Part shown: piece by piece, positions 1 to 12,728 of the stretch | Layout of the letters: every line of letters begins with the position of its first letter | Numbering within the stretch: position 1 is the first letter of the stretch | Assembly (NCBI RefSeq): GCF_029873635.1 | Contig: NC_080420.1 | Coordinates: forward strand, 28,945,032-29,009,031 | Length of the DNA stretch: 64,000 nucleotides | Reading direction: 5' to 3' | From: Malania oleifera | Lineage: Eukaryota > Streptophyta > Magnoliopsida > Santalales > Ximeniaceae | Program-made: the position numbers and the translations under genes | The notes under the pieces: model-generated | Database searches by the model: none | Seen by the model: only the letters and a program-made list of their open reading frames with translations | What the model was told of the DNA's origin: nothing

Positions 1-3000
1 TAGTCATTATCAGTCCATCTTCTACCCAGAATTGTCGTGTCTTCCCTTCGTCTATTAGTTTGCTTAGTGACTGCGCCTGCTGGTCTGTACTTAAATGTTC
101 CTTGATAAGATTCTTCAAAGGTAGCGCCACCCTACTAGTTGATAGATGACTGATGATTTTCAATGCTGCCAATTCAGTTTTTCTACTTAAAGCGTTGGCC
201 ACTTCATTCGTCTTTCCCACTTTATATTCAAAAGCAAAATCAAATTCAGCTAGCTTCTCCTGCCAACGGGCTTGTTTTGACGTTAGTCCAGGTTGTGACA
301 AAAAATGAGTAATTGCTACATTATCGGTTTTTACCACAAATTTGGACCCCAAGAGATAGTGCCTCCACACCCGAAGACAGTGTACCACTGCGAGAAGCTC
401 CTTTTCTTGTGCTGTATAGTTCCGTTCGGCACCCGACAATTTTCTACTTTCAAAAGCAACTGGATGCCCTTCCTGCAAGAGAACTCCCCCTAATGCAAAG
501 TCTGAGGCATCTACTTGCACTTCAAACGGTTTTGTCACATCAGGAAAGATTAGCACAGGATCTCCTACAATCTTTTCCTTTAATTCAACAAATGCTGATT
601 GACACTCTTCTGACCACCCCCATGGCACCCCATTCCTCAATAAATTCGATAACAATACAACTCTTCTAGAGTACCCCTCTATAAACTTTCGGTAGTAGTT
701 GGCTAGACCCAAGAAAGATCGCAGTTCTCTAACGGATGTAGGTGCTCGCCACTCCTTGATAGTTTTTACTTTAGCTGAATCCATCCGAATCTGACCCTCC
801 TCAATGATATGCCCCAAGAATTTAATATGCTTTTGAGCGAAAGCACACTTCTCCCCTTTTACATATAACTGATTTTCTTTGAGTTTTTGAAAAACCTTTC
901 GAAGATGATCTTTATGTTCTTCTAAGGATGCGCTGAAAACCAGTATGTCATCAAGGTAAACAACCACAAACTGATCAAGGTAGTCCCGAAAAACCTGATT
1001 CATTAGAGAACAAAAGGTAGCGGGTGCATTTGTTAGCCCAAAAGGCATGACAAGGAATTCAAATGCTCCATACCGTGTGACACAAGTGGTCTGCGGTTCA
1101 TCTCCCTCAACAATGCGCACTTGATGATATCCCGACCTCAAGTCCAGTTTCGTGAAATATCTAGCTGTACTTAACTGGTCAAAAATATCAGCAATCAGTG
1201 GAATAGGATACTTGTTGCGCACGGTCACCTTATTAAGAGTCCGATAATCTATACACAAGCGCAAACTACCATCTTATTTCTTCTGAAATAACACTGGGGT
1301 CCCAAAAGGTGCTTTTGAAGGCCGGATGAACCCTGCTGCAATAAGATCATTCAGTTGCCTTCTAAGTTCAGCTAACTCAGGAGGTGCCATTCGATAAGGG
1401 GCACGTGCTGGCTGCTTTACTCCTGGCAAAAGTTCAATTTCGTGGTCAATCTGTCGTCGAGGTGGTAAAACCCTGGGTAGCTGTTCCGGGATCACCTCCT
1501 TGAACTCTTCTAAAACTTCCTTAATCTCAAGTGGATATTTCCCTACTTCTGCATCTTCTGAGACTATTGGTAGAACCACGAAAGAAGATTCTCCCCTTTT
1601 TACTCCCTTTTTGAATTGGAGGGCTGAAAGCAACTTCCTTTCATCGAAACTGTTGTAGACTGCGGGGACCGCACAAGGTGCACTTCCCATTATCACAAGA
1701 CAATCCGCAGCTGGGATCGGCATTGAGCGTGTCACTTTAAGAAAATCCATCCCCAATACCACATCAAAGTCGTCAAGGGGTGCCACAGTGAAATCAACTG
1801 TTCCAGACCATGATCCCATTTGACATGCCACTTTAGGTACCACCCCCACCGTGGTTAATGCTGGAGAATTCACTGCTTTTATCTTGCCCACATCTTTGTC
1901 TACTTGCAATTCTAACCGTTGAGCTTCAGAATCAGCAATGAAATTATGGGTGGCCCCTGTATCAATCATGGCCCTGATTTTCTTTCCATTCAAAAGTAGA
2001 TTCACATACATTAGTCCCTTCTCCTGAGACTTGTTGTTAATTACTTGACGCTCTAATGCCCCCAAAAATCTCAAGGCTCCCACCATATTCGGTTGTTCTT
2101 TTGGAATTGCTGTCGAGGTTTCGGTTTCCCCTCGAAGGGCCTTCATAGCATTCAAAGCCTTACGATCGGGGCACTCCGCCACTCGATGTGGTCCACTGCA
2201 AAGAAAACAAGAGATCGGTCGACGCTCTCCACCCCCTGTTCGTCCGCCCCTCCACTCCCTATTCATGGGCGCTTTTTATCTTTCCAAGAACTATTTGTCT
2301 CCTTATCCCTTCCCCCATTTGTGGGCTTGTATACTTTGTTGGGACGGGAATCATTATTGGCGGATGTAGGGAAATTTCGCTTTCCAGAAGTATCTGAAAA
2401 ATCATCCAACCGTTTAGCAGCAGCGAGGGCAGAAGAGAGATCACCAGCACCTTGCCGACGTATTTCATTTCTTGGCCATGTCTTCAAACCTCGAAGAAAA
2501 TGAATCAGTTTATCCGATTCAGTCATGTCTACAATGTCCAACATCAAGGCTTGGTATTCCCTTACATAACTCCTTAACGAGCCCGTCTGTTACAATTCCA
2601 TTACTTTGCACTTTGCTATATACTCCACATTTTCTGGATAGAATTGGGCCTTCAATGCCTGTTTCAACGCCTCCCATGTGTTAATGACACATCTATTGTG
2701 CTGAATATCATTCCATTTAGTTCTCCACCACAATTTTGCATCCCCAACTAGGTATACCATTGCCATATTGACCCGGTCCACTTCTAAATCCACTCGGGAG
2801 CACGTGAAGTAGTGTTCCATATCAAAGAAGAAATTGTCTAGCTCCTTTGCATCTCGTGTGCCCCCAAAACTTTTAGGTGCCGGTACCTTCCATCGAGAAC
2901 TCTCATTTGGATGTGCAACTGGCCATCGGGCTAACTGTGCCACTGCATTCACTTTCGCAGTGATCTCTTGTAAATCCCTCTGGACTTGGACCACCGCACT

Positions 3001-3507
3001 TTGGACATTGCCCATCTCCTTCAAATCTCCCTTCAAAGCAGTAATGGACACTTTAACATCTTCTGTAAGGAAATCAAGATTATCCATTAGCTCCCGTAAG
3101 GAGGCCTCAAGCTCTATTGGCTCTCCCCGTTGGGACGAAAGAGATGGCAATATGCCCTCAATATGTTGTAGCCTACTCTCAAAGGCTTCCAACTGCTCGA
3201 TACTCTTCTGGAAGGCCTCAAGCTCTCTTGGCCGTTTCTCCAGGGATTTCACACTTGGAATGAATTTTTCAAGTTCCTCAAGTCTCTCTACGACTTTTGA
3301 TACCCCATAGAGATTTTCTCTAGGGTTTTCTTCGGCGGCCTCAAGCTCTGTTGACTCGCCTTTCTCTTTTATCAATGTTGCCACCAACCCTTGGAGGTCA
3401 CCGCACGTTGTCTCCAGGGTTGCAAGTTTTGTCTCAAGTGCCTCAATGCGCTTCACTCTTCCTGACTTATTTCTCCTAATCCCACGCATGGTGCTCGCAC
3501 ACACTGT

Positions 3508-3519
3508 GCTCTGATAGCA
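3508..3519 (-). other. Primer-binding site, initiator-Met tRNA type
   Basis: The minus strand reads TGCTATCAGAGC, one base from the usual plant tRNA-iMet primer site TGGTATCAGAGC. It lies between the LTR end and the start of gag, which fixes the 5' side of the element. Confidence 0.75.
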
Positions 3520-3521
3520 AC

Positions 3522-3904
3522 TGTCACGGACCCCCAAAATGGGACTCAAGTAAGGGCCGTGTGGCACTCGTTGAGAGCTCTCCCTCGACAAGTCAGCCAA
3601 CTCTCACACGTTCAAGCCTGCAAGCACGAGCACCAGGTGAGTCTCAATACTCAAGGAAAACAAGGAACAATAGGATTTCACATGAGCAATATATTCTTAT
3701 ACACCGAATAAGACTATAACAATCAGAGACATCATAATCCAAGGCAACAGAACACCACAATGAAAAGAACTACTTGTATTATTCATCTACAAGAGAATCA
3801 CCATACAAGCGATAACACAGATATTCATATATTCATTCTAAATCCCTAAAGAATACAATTATAGCAGTATCTCACTCCCCCATTTTCCCCATTACATTGT
3901 CACA
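3522..3904 (-). repeat. 5' LTR of the gypsy element (383 bp)
   Basis: On the minus strand the LTR begins TGTGACAATG and ends CCGTGACA, giving TG...CA ends with a short inverted repeat (TGTGACA/TGTCAC). It lies two bases from a primer-binding site. The 3' partner is outside the window, so LTR divergence cannot be used for dating here. Confidence 0.8.
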
Positions 3905-4194
3905 CCCTAACACCTTGCATGTTAAATGTTATCGTTAATGAAAATTTGTTTAATATGATTAAAATTTAAGAAAAATAAAATAAAATTTAGCTTTTTAATT
4001 GTCATACTTATTTTTTCAATTATTTTTTTGATAATTGAACATAAAAATAATTAATGAATTATATTATATTTCTCTCTTTCCCTATGGGAAAATATGACAA
4101 TTGACCCCATCATCCCATTGCCATAATGGTAATTTACACCGAAGTTTCCAAAATGAAAAATTTTGTGGGATTGGATCGGAAATTCTCCCAAAAC
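3905..4194. other. AT-rich spacer between two elements
   Basis: About 290 bases of AT-rich DNA between the gypsy 5' LTR and the TSD of the next solo LTR. No gene, RNA or repeat structure was recognised. Confidence 0.5.
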
Positions 4195-4199
4195 TTAAT

Positions 4200-6249
4200 T
4201 GTTGACTTTTTGGGTTCATTTTCTATTTTGATTATGACAAATCATAGTATTTCATTTGTATGCTAAGTATATGAACATATTTACTCTTTTAAGCACACAT
4301 GATAGATGAGAAATGGAATTCGAGAAACACTTAAACGAGCACATCTTTCGGCATATTGTATGGAATTGTAAAGGAGTAGCACATGAAGATGGACTTCCTT
4401 TTCAGGTTGTTTTATATTTTATTTTATTCATTTCGGGTTTGTAATAATTATTCAAAGGTTTGTAATAATTAATGCATGACATGCATGGTAGAGACTATAA
4501 GCTCAAGACCATAAAAGGTCGACTGACGCCAGATTTTTGGGACTAAGTAAAAAGACCTTAGATAGACCCTAGGACTTTGCACAAATCACTTAGGAAAATC
4601 CCACTATCAACTATGCAAATAGGGGTAACTTATGATCTAAAACAGGCCCAAATCTTAAGCAATGAAAGGACTTCGAACGACCAAATCTGTGCATTGAAAA
4701 CGCCTCGGTAGACCGAACGTGGGAAAGTCAAATTGTTGACCTGACTTCAGGCGACCAAACTGGAATGAACTGAGTGTTCTTGGTTGACCAAACTTATAAT
4801 GTTGGCTTTCCCACTAGCCCTGGGTGGGAATTTCATGTTCAAATTCACCTAGGGGGACCAAATGTTGAAGTTCGGTAGACTGAACTTTCGATCAGGCGAC
4901 CAAACCTCGAGTAGGTTGGAAAATCACCTAATTCAGCCACCCGAACCTGTCATCGGGCACTCAAACGTGAAAAATATACTTTTCTTCATGTGTTTGTTTG
5001 GGTGGCCGAACCCAAGAGTCAGGCGGCCCAAACTCTTGAGTTGACCAATTTTTACCGCGGATAATTAAGGGTGATTCAAGATTATTTTACTTAAACATGT
5101 TTAAAATAATTTTAAGAATTACCCTTATGTTCCCAATGGTAAAAATTTTAGGCATTTCTATATATAGGTCCTCATTTGCAAGATTAAAACATGATTAGTA
5201 ATTTGATTAAGAGAAAAATCCTCTGAATTTTTGAAAGCTTATTCTTCCTATACAAAACCTATACACTCACCCATTGCTCTTCTTTTGCTAAATCAAGTTT
5301 GGTGAGAGTGCTTTTGAGTGATTCTACATTGTTCCCACTTACTAAAACTCTCATTGTTGTGCTTGTGTGATTGCCTTTTGATTGAGAGTTTACCCTAACC
5401 CCCCAATTTAATCAACAAATCCATTGTGTGGGGAAACTTTGTAGCTAGTGAGTCTTGGCATTCGTATTGCAAGACTCCTAAACTTGTATTGTGATCCGTG
5501 AAGTAAAATATTTTCTACAAAACTTTTACTACAAATATCTCTTGTTCTAGAATTTTGAGAAAATCATTTTTAAGATATTCTGATTACACTCTTAGAAAAA
5601 CTTTGAAATCCTACTTGTGATTGAGATATATTGATACATAGTTTCAAAGATAGTTTGAGAATACACTCTTACTCTTGATTGACTATTGACATTAGATTGA
5701 GTGTTATCACACATATTGCACTGAACTTATAGTTCTTATCTACTTGAAATGCACTAATTATTGCTTGTGCGTATTGGTACATAATCTCCTTGTTTAGAAG
5801 CATTTGTATTGTACAAAAATTTTATCCTCATTGTTGTATTTCAGGCGAGGTTTGGGGGGTTTGATCTAACCCGTAAGGATCTGTATGACCTTCTCCGCCT
5901 TGCAAGGAGAGTGTGTAAAAGTTGAGACCAGCCCTGAGAATTTGACCTGATTGTAACCGGTGCCGCTCCACCCGTTAAGTGAGTAATAGTAGTAATTCTT
6001 CGGTTTGTGCGTTGAGGCGGGGACGTAGACAGTATTGACTGAATCCCGATAACATTTCTTATGTCTGTTTTTAATTACTGCAATTTAAATTTCAGCAGTT
6101 GAATGTTTGTGATTTATTATTGTGAATGATTGAGTTTAAAATTGTATAGATAAATCCTAAGTTGTGCTATACTGATGCTGGACATTAAACTTAGGAAAAT
6201 TTTTTAATACCCAATTCACTCCCTTATTAAAAATACACCAATTTTAACA
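4200..6249 (+). mobile_element. Solo LTR, GTC-LTR family, copy C (2050 bp)
   Basis: The LTR starts TGTTGACTTT at 4200 and ends TTTTAACA at 6249. It is flanked by perfect 5-bp duplications TTAAT (4195-4199 and 6250-6254). No primer site or internal region adjoins it, so it is a solo LTR left by LTR-LTR recombination. U3 holds worn GGTCGACC-like motifs (about 4500-5040), then a TATA box (CTATATATAGG, about 5158). Near the 3' end it has the motif shared with other copies (GCCGCTCCACCCGTTAAGTGAG, 5963-5984, and GAGGCGGGGACGTAGAC, about 6014) and a final CCAATTCACTCCC. Many expected CG steps read TG or CA, suggesting an old copy. The long LTR and its terminal motif suggest a Ty1/copia SIRE/Maximus-like lineage, but this is not proven. 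Confidence 0.85.
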
Positions 6250-6254
6250 TTAAT

Positions 6255-6691
6255 TTTCTCTTCCGAATTGGGTTTTAAAAAGAAAAAAAAGCAACAATAT
6301 GACCAAAGTAATTTGCCATAAAAATGGAAGCACGCATTATAACATATCCAAAGCCCCCCCGCTGGTCTTTCCTTTTTGCTGCTGCAAGTTTTTTTTAAAT
6401 AGAGAGAGAGAGAGAGAGAGGTTAGAAAGAGATGAGCGCAAAACAAATCTTCACTTTTATTTCATTCGTTTTCTCACAGCCGCCCGTCCATAAATGAATG
6501 ATGGGTCTGCCCTCCAATTGAATGTGAAAGCTACTTCTTGAGCCTCCCTCCATACAAAAAAAAGCAAAGAAAGAAAAAGACACCTCGGGCAATTAGGCCT
6601 GTGCACTCAGAATGAGTATAGTAGAGTGCCTACACCCCACTACCCAAAGCATGCCCAGAGATAAGGTGGTCCAAACTCCACACCTCCCAAA

Positions 6692-6744
<53 letters not shown>

Positions 6745-7770
6745 AACTTGATGGTTTTTATAATTTTATGCTTCTTTAATTTCACTTGTAATTTAATGCA
6801 TTAATTAGCTTAACAGGGATCAAGTTCCCAAACACATGATTAATTTCAAAAGAAAATATAATTTGACACTTGCAAATTTTTAAAAGCATAGTAGAAGGTC
6901 TGTACCCAAAAAGAAATTGAATTAGAACAAATGTACTAAGTACCTTCTTTAGGAAGAGAAATGCATTTTTATTTATTCATAAAGCAAAAGAGAAACTCAC
7001 TAAAAGAAATAAGTATATTATCAAATTTTATTTTATTTTATTCAAACATTAAAGCCACTTTCTTATATTTAATCCTTCAGAAAAAATGGGCATTTTTTTT
7101 TTCTTAAAAATAGTTAATTTTAGAAATATTAATTTGTATTCTTTAACAAGTTGATTATAAAATTAAATAAAATTGTGTTTTGAAAACTTAGAGAAGGGTT
7201 TTCATAATATAAGAAAAAGGACTGAAAAAGCATATTGATTGAGCCGGTTTAGTAATTTTTTATTCTTCAATCCAAAAACCATTATTTGTCACACCAAAAA
7301 AAAAGAAGAAGAAGAAATTCACTGTCATTACTTAGGACTTAAATTTAGGCCCATTTGAGTTGAGGCTGACCAATGTGCCAATTTTGTCTTTTCCCCATCT
7401 GTCATAAGGCCTGTTGAAAAATGAAAACCCCAAAAGCCCAAAAAGAGAGAAAGGAAGGATGAAAAAGAAAGAAGCAAAGGGAGTGGACATAAAACCATTG
7501 CATGCATTTACATGCACCTCTGCTCTGCTCTGTTCTGTTCTGCATGAGATATGGTCCCCTATTTCTCCCTGCCCCCTTAAACCCTGACCCTAAAGCCATC
7601 CTAAACTAATGTAGTAATGTTTCTCCCTCGACATGCAAATCAACTATAAATTTCTCCAACTACCGAGCCCCTTTAACCATCTCCGGTGAATAGAAATTTA
7701 TATTTAATGCGGATAATGGTTGGAAATTGCCTGGTAAGAAAGAGAATCACAGGTCTGCAAGACAAAGCCA
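6255..7770. other. Upstream region of the PII-2-like gene with microsatellites
   Basis: AT-rich DNA with an (AG)n run at 6401-6421 and a (CT)n run at about 6694-6740. Open frames here are short and translate low-complexity DNA. No element ends were found. The CT tract lies about 1.1 kb upstream of the probable TATA box. Confidence 0.5.
6694..6740. repeat. (CT)n microsatellite
   Basis: About 23 dinucleotide units without interruption. It is a likely length-variable marker. Confidence 0.9.
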
Positions 7771-7774
7771 GGCA

Positions 7775-7780
7775 TATAAA
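7775..7780 (+). promoter_or_regulatory. Probable TATA box of the PII-2-like gene
   Basis: TATAAA in the context GGCATATAAAGG, followed about 25-35 bases later by a pyrimidine-rich stretch typical of plant start sites. This implies a 5' leader of nearly 490 bases before the ATG at 8296. The assignment rests on position and motif only. Confidence 0.5.
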
Positions 7781-7890
7781 GGCTCATCTTGCTTTCTCTT
7801 TCACTTCTCTTACTACTGCCCCGAGTCATTACTATTATTACTTCCATTTTCGAGAGCTGTGCTTAGATCTCGGGCTCTCTGCTCTCAGAC

Positions 7891-8152
7891 ATGCTTCCTT
7901 AGCTTTTCTATAAACATCAGAAGGAAAGAGCTTGACTTTCGAACTCCGCCTCTGTGCTCTCTCCATTTAGTATCTTTTTTTTTGGTGATTAGTCGTTTTT
8001 TTCTTTAGGAAAGAAACTTTCTTTTCTTTCGAGGTTTTTGTTTGGAAGGGTTGAAGATTGAAGAGGGGGTTTCAGTTTTCTCGTGATCTCTACGTCTCCG
8101 TTGCTGGCTCTGAGACCTCTGTTTCTTGCTTATTTATGGCTCACTAATGTGA
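7891..8152 (+). promoter_or_regulatory. Three minimal upstream ORFs in the leader
   Basis: Within the inferred 5' leader lie ATG CTT CCT TAG (7891-7902), ATG GCT CAC TAA (8136-8147) and an overlapping ATG TGA (8147-8152). The last is a start codon followed directly by a stop, a form known to stall ribosomes in some plant transcripts. Whether they are transcribed depends on the true start site. Confidence 0.4.
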
Positions 8153-8295
8153 CCAATAAGTTCACCGATATTGAAGCTTAGTTTCTTCGAACTTGGTTCC
8201 CCTGTTTTGCTCTGCCTCTGCCCCAAGTTTGATTCAGTCATTTTTATCTTTCTTATAGCTTGGGTTTGATTAATTGATACGAATTGAGATCGTCC

Positions 8296-10357
8296 ATGAA
8301 TAGCTTCATTATCAACAGTTGTGCGGTGCTCGTGCTATTCTTCCTGCGTTCAGAAATTTGGTGCAATGGAACAGAGGAAATTGCAGCTGCTCCAATGGAG
8401 AAAACAGAGCAGGAGGCTCTGTACTCTGCCATTGAGGGATTCGTGGGGACCTGGTGGAATGGTTCTGATCTCTATCCAGATCCTTGCGGATGGACTCCTA
8501 TACAGGTATTCTTTTACCCACGTGAATCTGTTTCGTCACAAAATGGAAAACATCCAAATTGTACTCGGATAGTGGAGTTGTTTAAACCACTACACATTCA
8601 GAAATCTGCTAACTTTATTTTATTTTTTTGTTTTTGTTTTGGGATAAGGGGCCTGTTAAGTATCAACATATTTTGCCTAAACCCAAAAAATAAAACAAAA
8701 AAAAAAAATCCGCCTATGTCTACTGTAGATCAAGACTGTGATAAATAGTGTTTACAACATCAAATAAAACTATATAGAGCAGAATTTCTATGGATCAATT
8801 TTATATAAATTGCAATCATTGACCATGTGTTTGTTTACTTGTATTTTGTCAGCATTAATTGAGCTTTTAGTAATAGTAACCCCTGGTTTTCATCTGTTAG
8901 TGTTATTTCTTTCAAAAATGATGAACTCAAAACTACATATATATATTTGGAAGCCCACTCTATTTGAACAATATCCCATTTATAGTCTGCTTTCCTGCAG
9001 AGAAAATCGTTTCTAATCATGCAAATTTTAGATTTTGTTTCATTCCTTGAAAGTATTTCCAGCCTTCATTGGTGTCCCATTAAAGTCAATTGTAATTAAT
9101 AATTGTGACATTATGGATTTCTTTCTGCAGGGAGTCTCTTGTGATCTCTTTGATGACTTCTGGTATGTCACCGCCTTGAGCATTGGACCCATTCAGGACA
9201 ACTCTCTGGATTGCACAACAGATGCAGAGTTCAGACCACAGCTCTTTGAGCTTAAGCACCTGAAGACACTCTCCTTCTTCGGTTGCTTCAATTCACCTCG
9301 CCATTATCCAACCCCCATTCCGACTGAAAACTGGGACAAACTTGCAGGCAGCTTGGAGTCACTAGAGTTTCGATCGAACCCGGGTCTCACCGGACAAATC
9401 CCTCCCAGCTTTGCTCACCTCAGGCATCTCCAGTCTCTAGTGCTTCTAGAAAATGGATTAGCTGGTGAATTACTGGTGAATATCGGTAGCTTAATGGGCT
9501 TGAGACGATTAGTCCTCGCCAGAAACTGGCTTACGGGTAGGATCCCCGACAGTTTCGGTGGGTTGTCACAGCTGCTAATTCTTGATTTAAGCAGGAATTT
9601 TCTATCTGGGGCTTTGCCATTGACACTGGGTGGCTTGACTTCACTGTTGAAGCTTGATTTGAGCAACAACAAATTGGAAGGGAAGCTGCCAAAAGAACTT
9701 GGGAACCTAAAGAACCTGACCCTATTGGATCTTGGTAATAACAAATTCTCGGGTGGCTTGGTTGAGTCACTTCAAGATATGAGTTCCTTGGAAGAGATGG
9801 TGTTGTCCAGTAACTTCATAGGTGGAGATTTGATGAGCGTAGAGTGGAAAAGCCTGCAGAGTTTGGCCATTTTAGATCTTTCCAACATGGGTTTGACAGG
9901 AGAGATTCCAGAGACCATAGCAGACCTGAAGAGGCTGAGATTTTTGGGCCTCAATGACAATAATCTGACAGGCAATGTCCCTCCAAAGCTTGCAGCTCTG
10001 CCTTGTATTAGTGCTCTATACCTTAATGGGAACAATCTGACCGGGGAGCTTAAATTCCCCGCAAGGTTTTATGGGAGAATGGGGAGGCGGTTTGGGGCTT
10101 GGAACAACTCAAATCTCTGCTACCAAGTTGAGTTGATCTCCTTAAACAATGCCTCATTTGGGGTAAAACCATGTCAGCCGGAGGTAACACATTTTGATCT
10201 TGATTCAAATTCCAAGTTGGGTAGTGAATATTTGAAGAATCAGAGTTCTCAGCTAATGGTTTCTTTGGGATTCTCAAGATGGGGTACTGATGCACTTTGC
10301 TGGGTTTTTCTAGCAGAAATACTAACGGTGATTCTGTCTCTGAGTGTTCACCAATAG
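8296..10357 (+). CDS. Secreted leucine-rich-repeat protein, PII-2-like
   Basis: Two exons, 8296-8505 and 9131-10357, join in phase 0 (WTPIQ|GVSCD) across a 625-bp GT-AG intron with acceptor CTTTCTGCAG, giving 478 residues. Residues 1-24 form a signal peptide (hydrophobic core AVLVLFF). A cysteine-bearing N-cap follows (PDPCGWTPIQGVSCD). About ten LRRs of the plant extracellular type (LxLSxNxLxGxIP) run from about residue 100 to 380. The last 20 residues are hydrophobic, consistent with a GPI signal or a single membrane anchor. There is no kinase domain. The N-cap and overall form match Piriformospora indica-insensitive protein 2, known in Arabidopsis for its role in root colonisation by a beneficial fungus. 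It probably acts at the plasma membrane or in the wall; a role in this plant is inferred. The in-frame TTG upstream of 8296 is not the start. Confidence 0.9.
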
Positions 10358-10676
10358 ATTTTCCATGGGGGAGAAGAACAGCTTGAAGATGGCTTGAATG
10401 TATCAGTAACTTTCTTTTTGGTTTCCTAAACTTTTTTTTCTTTTTAATCTCTTGACATATAACCTTGCTTTAATGGATGACTTTAATTTAGTGCAATCAT
10501 TTGGGAGTCCCTTTTATTTGTTTATGGAGTCTGAAGAAAAAAGGCCCTTATTTGTTTATACAATTTTATTTTTCCGCAATTTGTAGCACCACATATCTTG
10601 GCAGGGCCATTACTCTTGTAAGATAAATACAACTTCACTTTGTAGAAAGATCCTTCCAGCCATTTTGATTACTTTA
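10358..10676. other. 3' flank of the PII-2-like gene
   Basis: Probable 3' UTR and terminator region, AT-rich with T-runs. No convincing AATAAA was found and the poly(A) site was not assigned. Confidence 0.4.
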
Positions 10677-10681
10677 CAAAC

Positions 10682-12242
10682 TCTTAGAAAATGTGTAGTC
10701 CTCGAGAAGGTGGAGGTGAATTGAGTATTTAAAAATTTAAACTAATGCTTTAACAATTTTAACCATAACTTAAGCACGTGATTTAAATAAGCAAATGCAA
10801 TTAACAATCACAATAAATATGAACAAATATAAATGTACTTAATTTAAAGAGATTAGGAAAGAGAGAATAAAACTCTTGTTTTTATAAGGTTTAACAATTC
10901 TTGCCTATATCCTTACCTCAAGCAATCCATTTGATGATTCCACTACTCCTTCAATACGTGAAGAAAATCTCTCTCTTTCAGTAGGTGAAGAAGCCTTTAC
11001 AATTCCTCATTCAATAGGCGCAATTATCTCTTTCCTTCACTAGGCGGATAAGTCTCTCTCCTTTATTAAAGCGGAGTTACTTTTCTCTTTCAATAGGTGG
11101 AGTCACCTCTCTCCTTCAATAATCAACGAAAATAGATGTACAAAGAATGCTCCAAACTTGAGCGGATAAGTACAATAAAAATACCACATTAATACACTCT
11201 CAAAATGATTATGAAATGAAGCTTAAGGAGTAACTCGAAGGTCTCTCTTCAATGAAAGAATTTCAAGAAAGATTTGAGTAAGAGAGTAAATGTGCACTTG
11301 GAAAATGAACTAGAAATGTAAAGTGCTTGAAAAGGATTTTCAATTAAGATAAAAAAACTTGGATCTGTATAATGGATGTATATATCTCTTTTCTTCTTTT
11401 TAAAACAAGTTAGAAACCTTATATTTATAGGCAAGATGATTTACTAGCCATTTTATGACCTTTGAGCTTTTGAAAGTAATTAATTATTTTTAAAACTAGC
11501 CGTTTTCTAGGCATTACGACTTTTTGCAGCATGGTTCGGTTGACCGAATTGGGGGCTCGATCGCTCGAATTGGGGTCTTGGTCGCCCGAATGGCCTGGAG
11601 ATTTCAGCCACGATTTTTTTAAAGCACCTTTCAGTATTTGAGGCATAACTTTTGCTAGAGAATTTCAAATATGACGATCTTGGTATCAACAAAAAGTTAA
11701 GAAAAAATATCACAACTTTCGTGTTGAAGATTTTTGAAGATAGGAAGTTATTGATAGAGAAAATCCCACATCAATGCGATGATAGAAAAAAGAGAGGGGA
11801 TTTGCAGAATCTTAATTTGAGGTTTTTCATTTCAAAAATGATTTTAACATTTTGAAATAATTTTTGCATATTTATAAAATAATTTTCATGAAATTATATA
11901 GTGCCTAGGGTCCAACTAAGGTTACCTATGACCTTTTTCACATAACCAATAATAGTGTACTCACATAGGTCCTATTTGTAAAATACATGAAATAAATTGT
12001 TTTAATTTCTTCAAGCTTGGACTTCATGTGCTCCATACTCATAGTCATAGTCTTCAAGCTTAGTCTTTATATGCTTCATGTTCACAGTCAAATATCATTA
12101 TTTTGTATGCTTCATGACTTTCCAATTTGCATGCATATGTTATTGTGCTTAATACCTTCATACCTGTGTGCACACTTAGTTACACAATTAGATGCCTTAG
12201 TTTATCATTATCAAAACGGAATAAAACCTAAAAAAACCAACA
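10682..12242 (-). mobile_element. Solo LTR, GTC-LTR family, copy E (1561 bp)
   Basis: Flanked by perfect 5-bp duplications CAAAC (10677-10681 and 12243-12247). On the minus strand it starts TGTTGGTTTT, carries the family signature TTTTGATAATGA about 20 bases in, and ends TTCTAAGA after the family motif (plus strand GGTGAATTGAG near 10710). The GGTCGACC-like motifs are reduced to a few worn examples at 11530-11600. The LTR is shorter than copies B and C. It has its own tandem array of a unit of about 40 bases containing CTTCAATAGGTGGAG at 10945-11125. No internal region remains. Confidence 0.82.
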
Positions 12243-12247
12243 CAAAC

Positions 12248-12723
12248 ATTCTACATAATATCGAGTCTTTAAATGACTAGGGTTTGAGTTTTGAGGGGTA
12301 CAATTTTTCATTTGAGATAATATTTTGATATTTAAATGGAGATAGATAAAGAGGTGAAAGTAATTTATCTCTTTTAGGAAGGTGTAGGGATTGACTTTCC
12401 CTTATTTAAACACATATATTGTGTATTGTTTTTTTTAATATACTTCATACAAGTTGGAAAATTGTAAAAAAAGTCAAATTTCAAAATAAAAAAAAATTTA
12501 TTAAATGATTTTTATGTTTATAATCTATAAATACTATAATTATAAGATTACATATAATTAAGAATATTTTTGAAAAGATGAATGAAAAGTGTCTATGCTA
12601 TTTTTTAATTAATAGTGAGAGATAGAAGTGGGTTGATAACCTCATAAACCGTCGGACATTTTTCTTAAGTGCAAAGTCAATCTGGTTTTTACTCTCCTCT
12701 CTCCTCCTTGGTTTATTATGGAA
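12248..12723. other. AT-rich spacer, nothing recognised
   Basis: About 475 bases between two solo LTRs. No open frame of interest and no clear repeat ends. Confidence 0.45.
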
Positions 12724-12728
12724 TTTAC

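Larger units (their letters stand above)
1..3904 (-). mobile_element. Ty3/gypsy LTR retrotransposon, 5' portion (fossil)
   Basis: Read on the minus strand the parts come in the order 5' LTR (3522-3904), primer-binding site (3508-3519), gag (about 3490-2263), CCHC zinc knuckle (about 2205-2160, CFLCSGPHRVAEC), aspartic protease with DTGATHNF (about 2010-1880), reverse transcriptase (about 1450-700, with YLDDILVFS) and RNase H (about 560-200). Integrase and the 3' LTR lie beyond the left edge. The gag core, with YLVGDAKLWWR, and the protease resemble those of the second gypsy element at 23656-27465, so the two are related. The coding region is comparatively well kept, with only a few breaks, and it looks the younger of the two gypsy copies. 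The lineage within Ty3/gypsy cannot be fixed because the integrase end is missing. Confidence 0.93.

Noticed and set aside
2834-3310. Plus-strand 158-codon open frame
   Set aside because: Antisense shadow of gypsy gag; Ser-rich composition is typical of reversed coiled-coil coding DNA.
4862-5044. Small protein in copy C
   Set aside because: It lies inside the motif array of a solo LTR. No coding evidence.
8284-8748. 154-codon single-exon protein at the start of the PII-2-like gene
   Set aside because: It runs past the splice donor at 8506 into the intron. The true product joins to 9131, and the true ATG is 8296.
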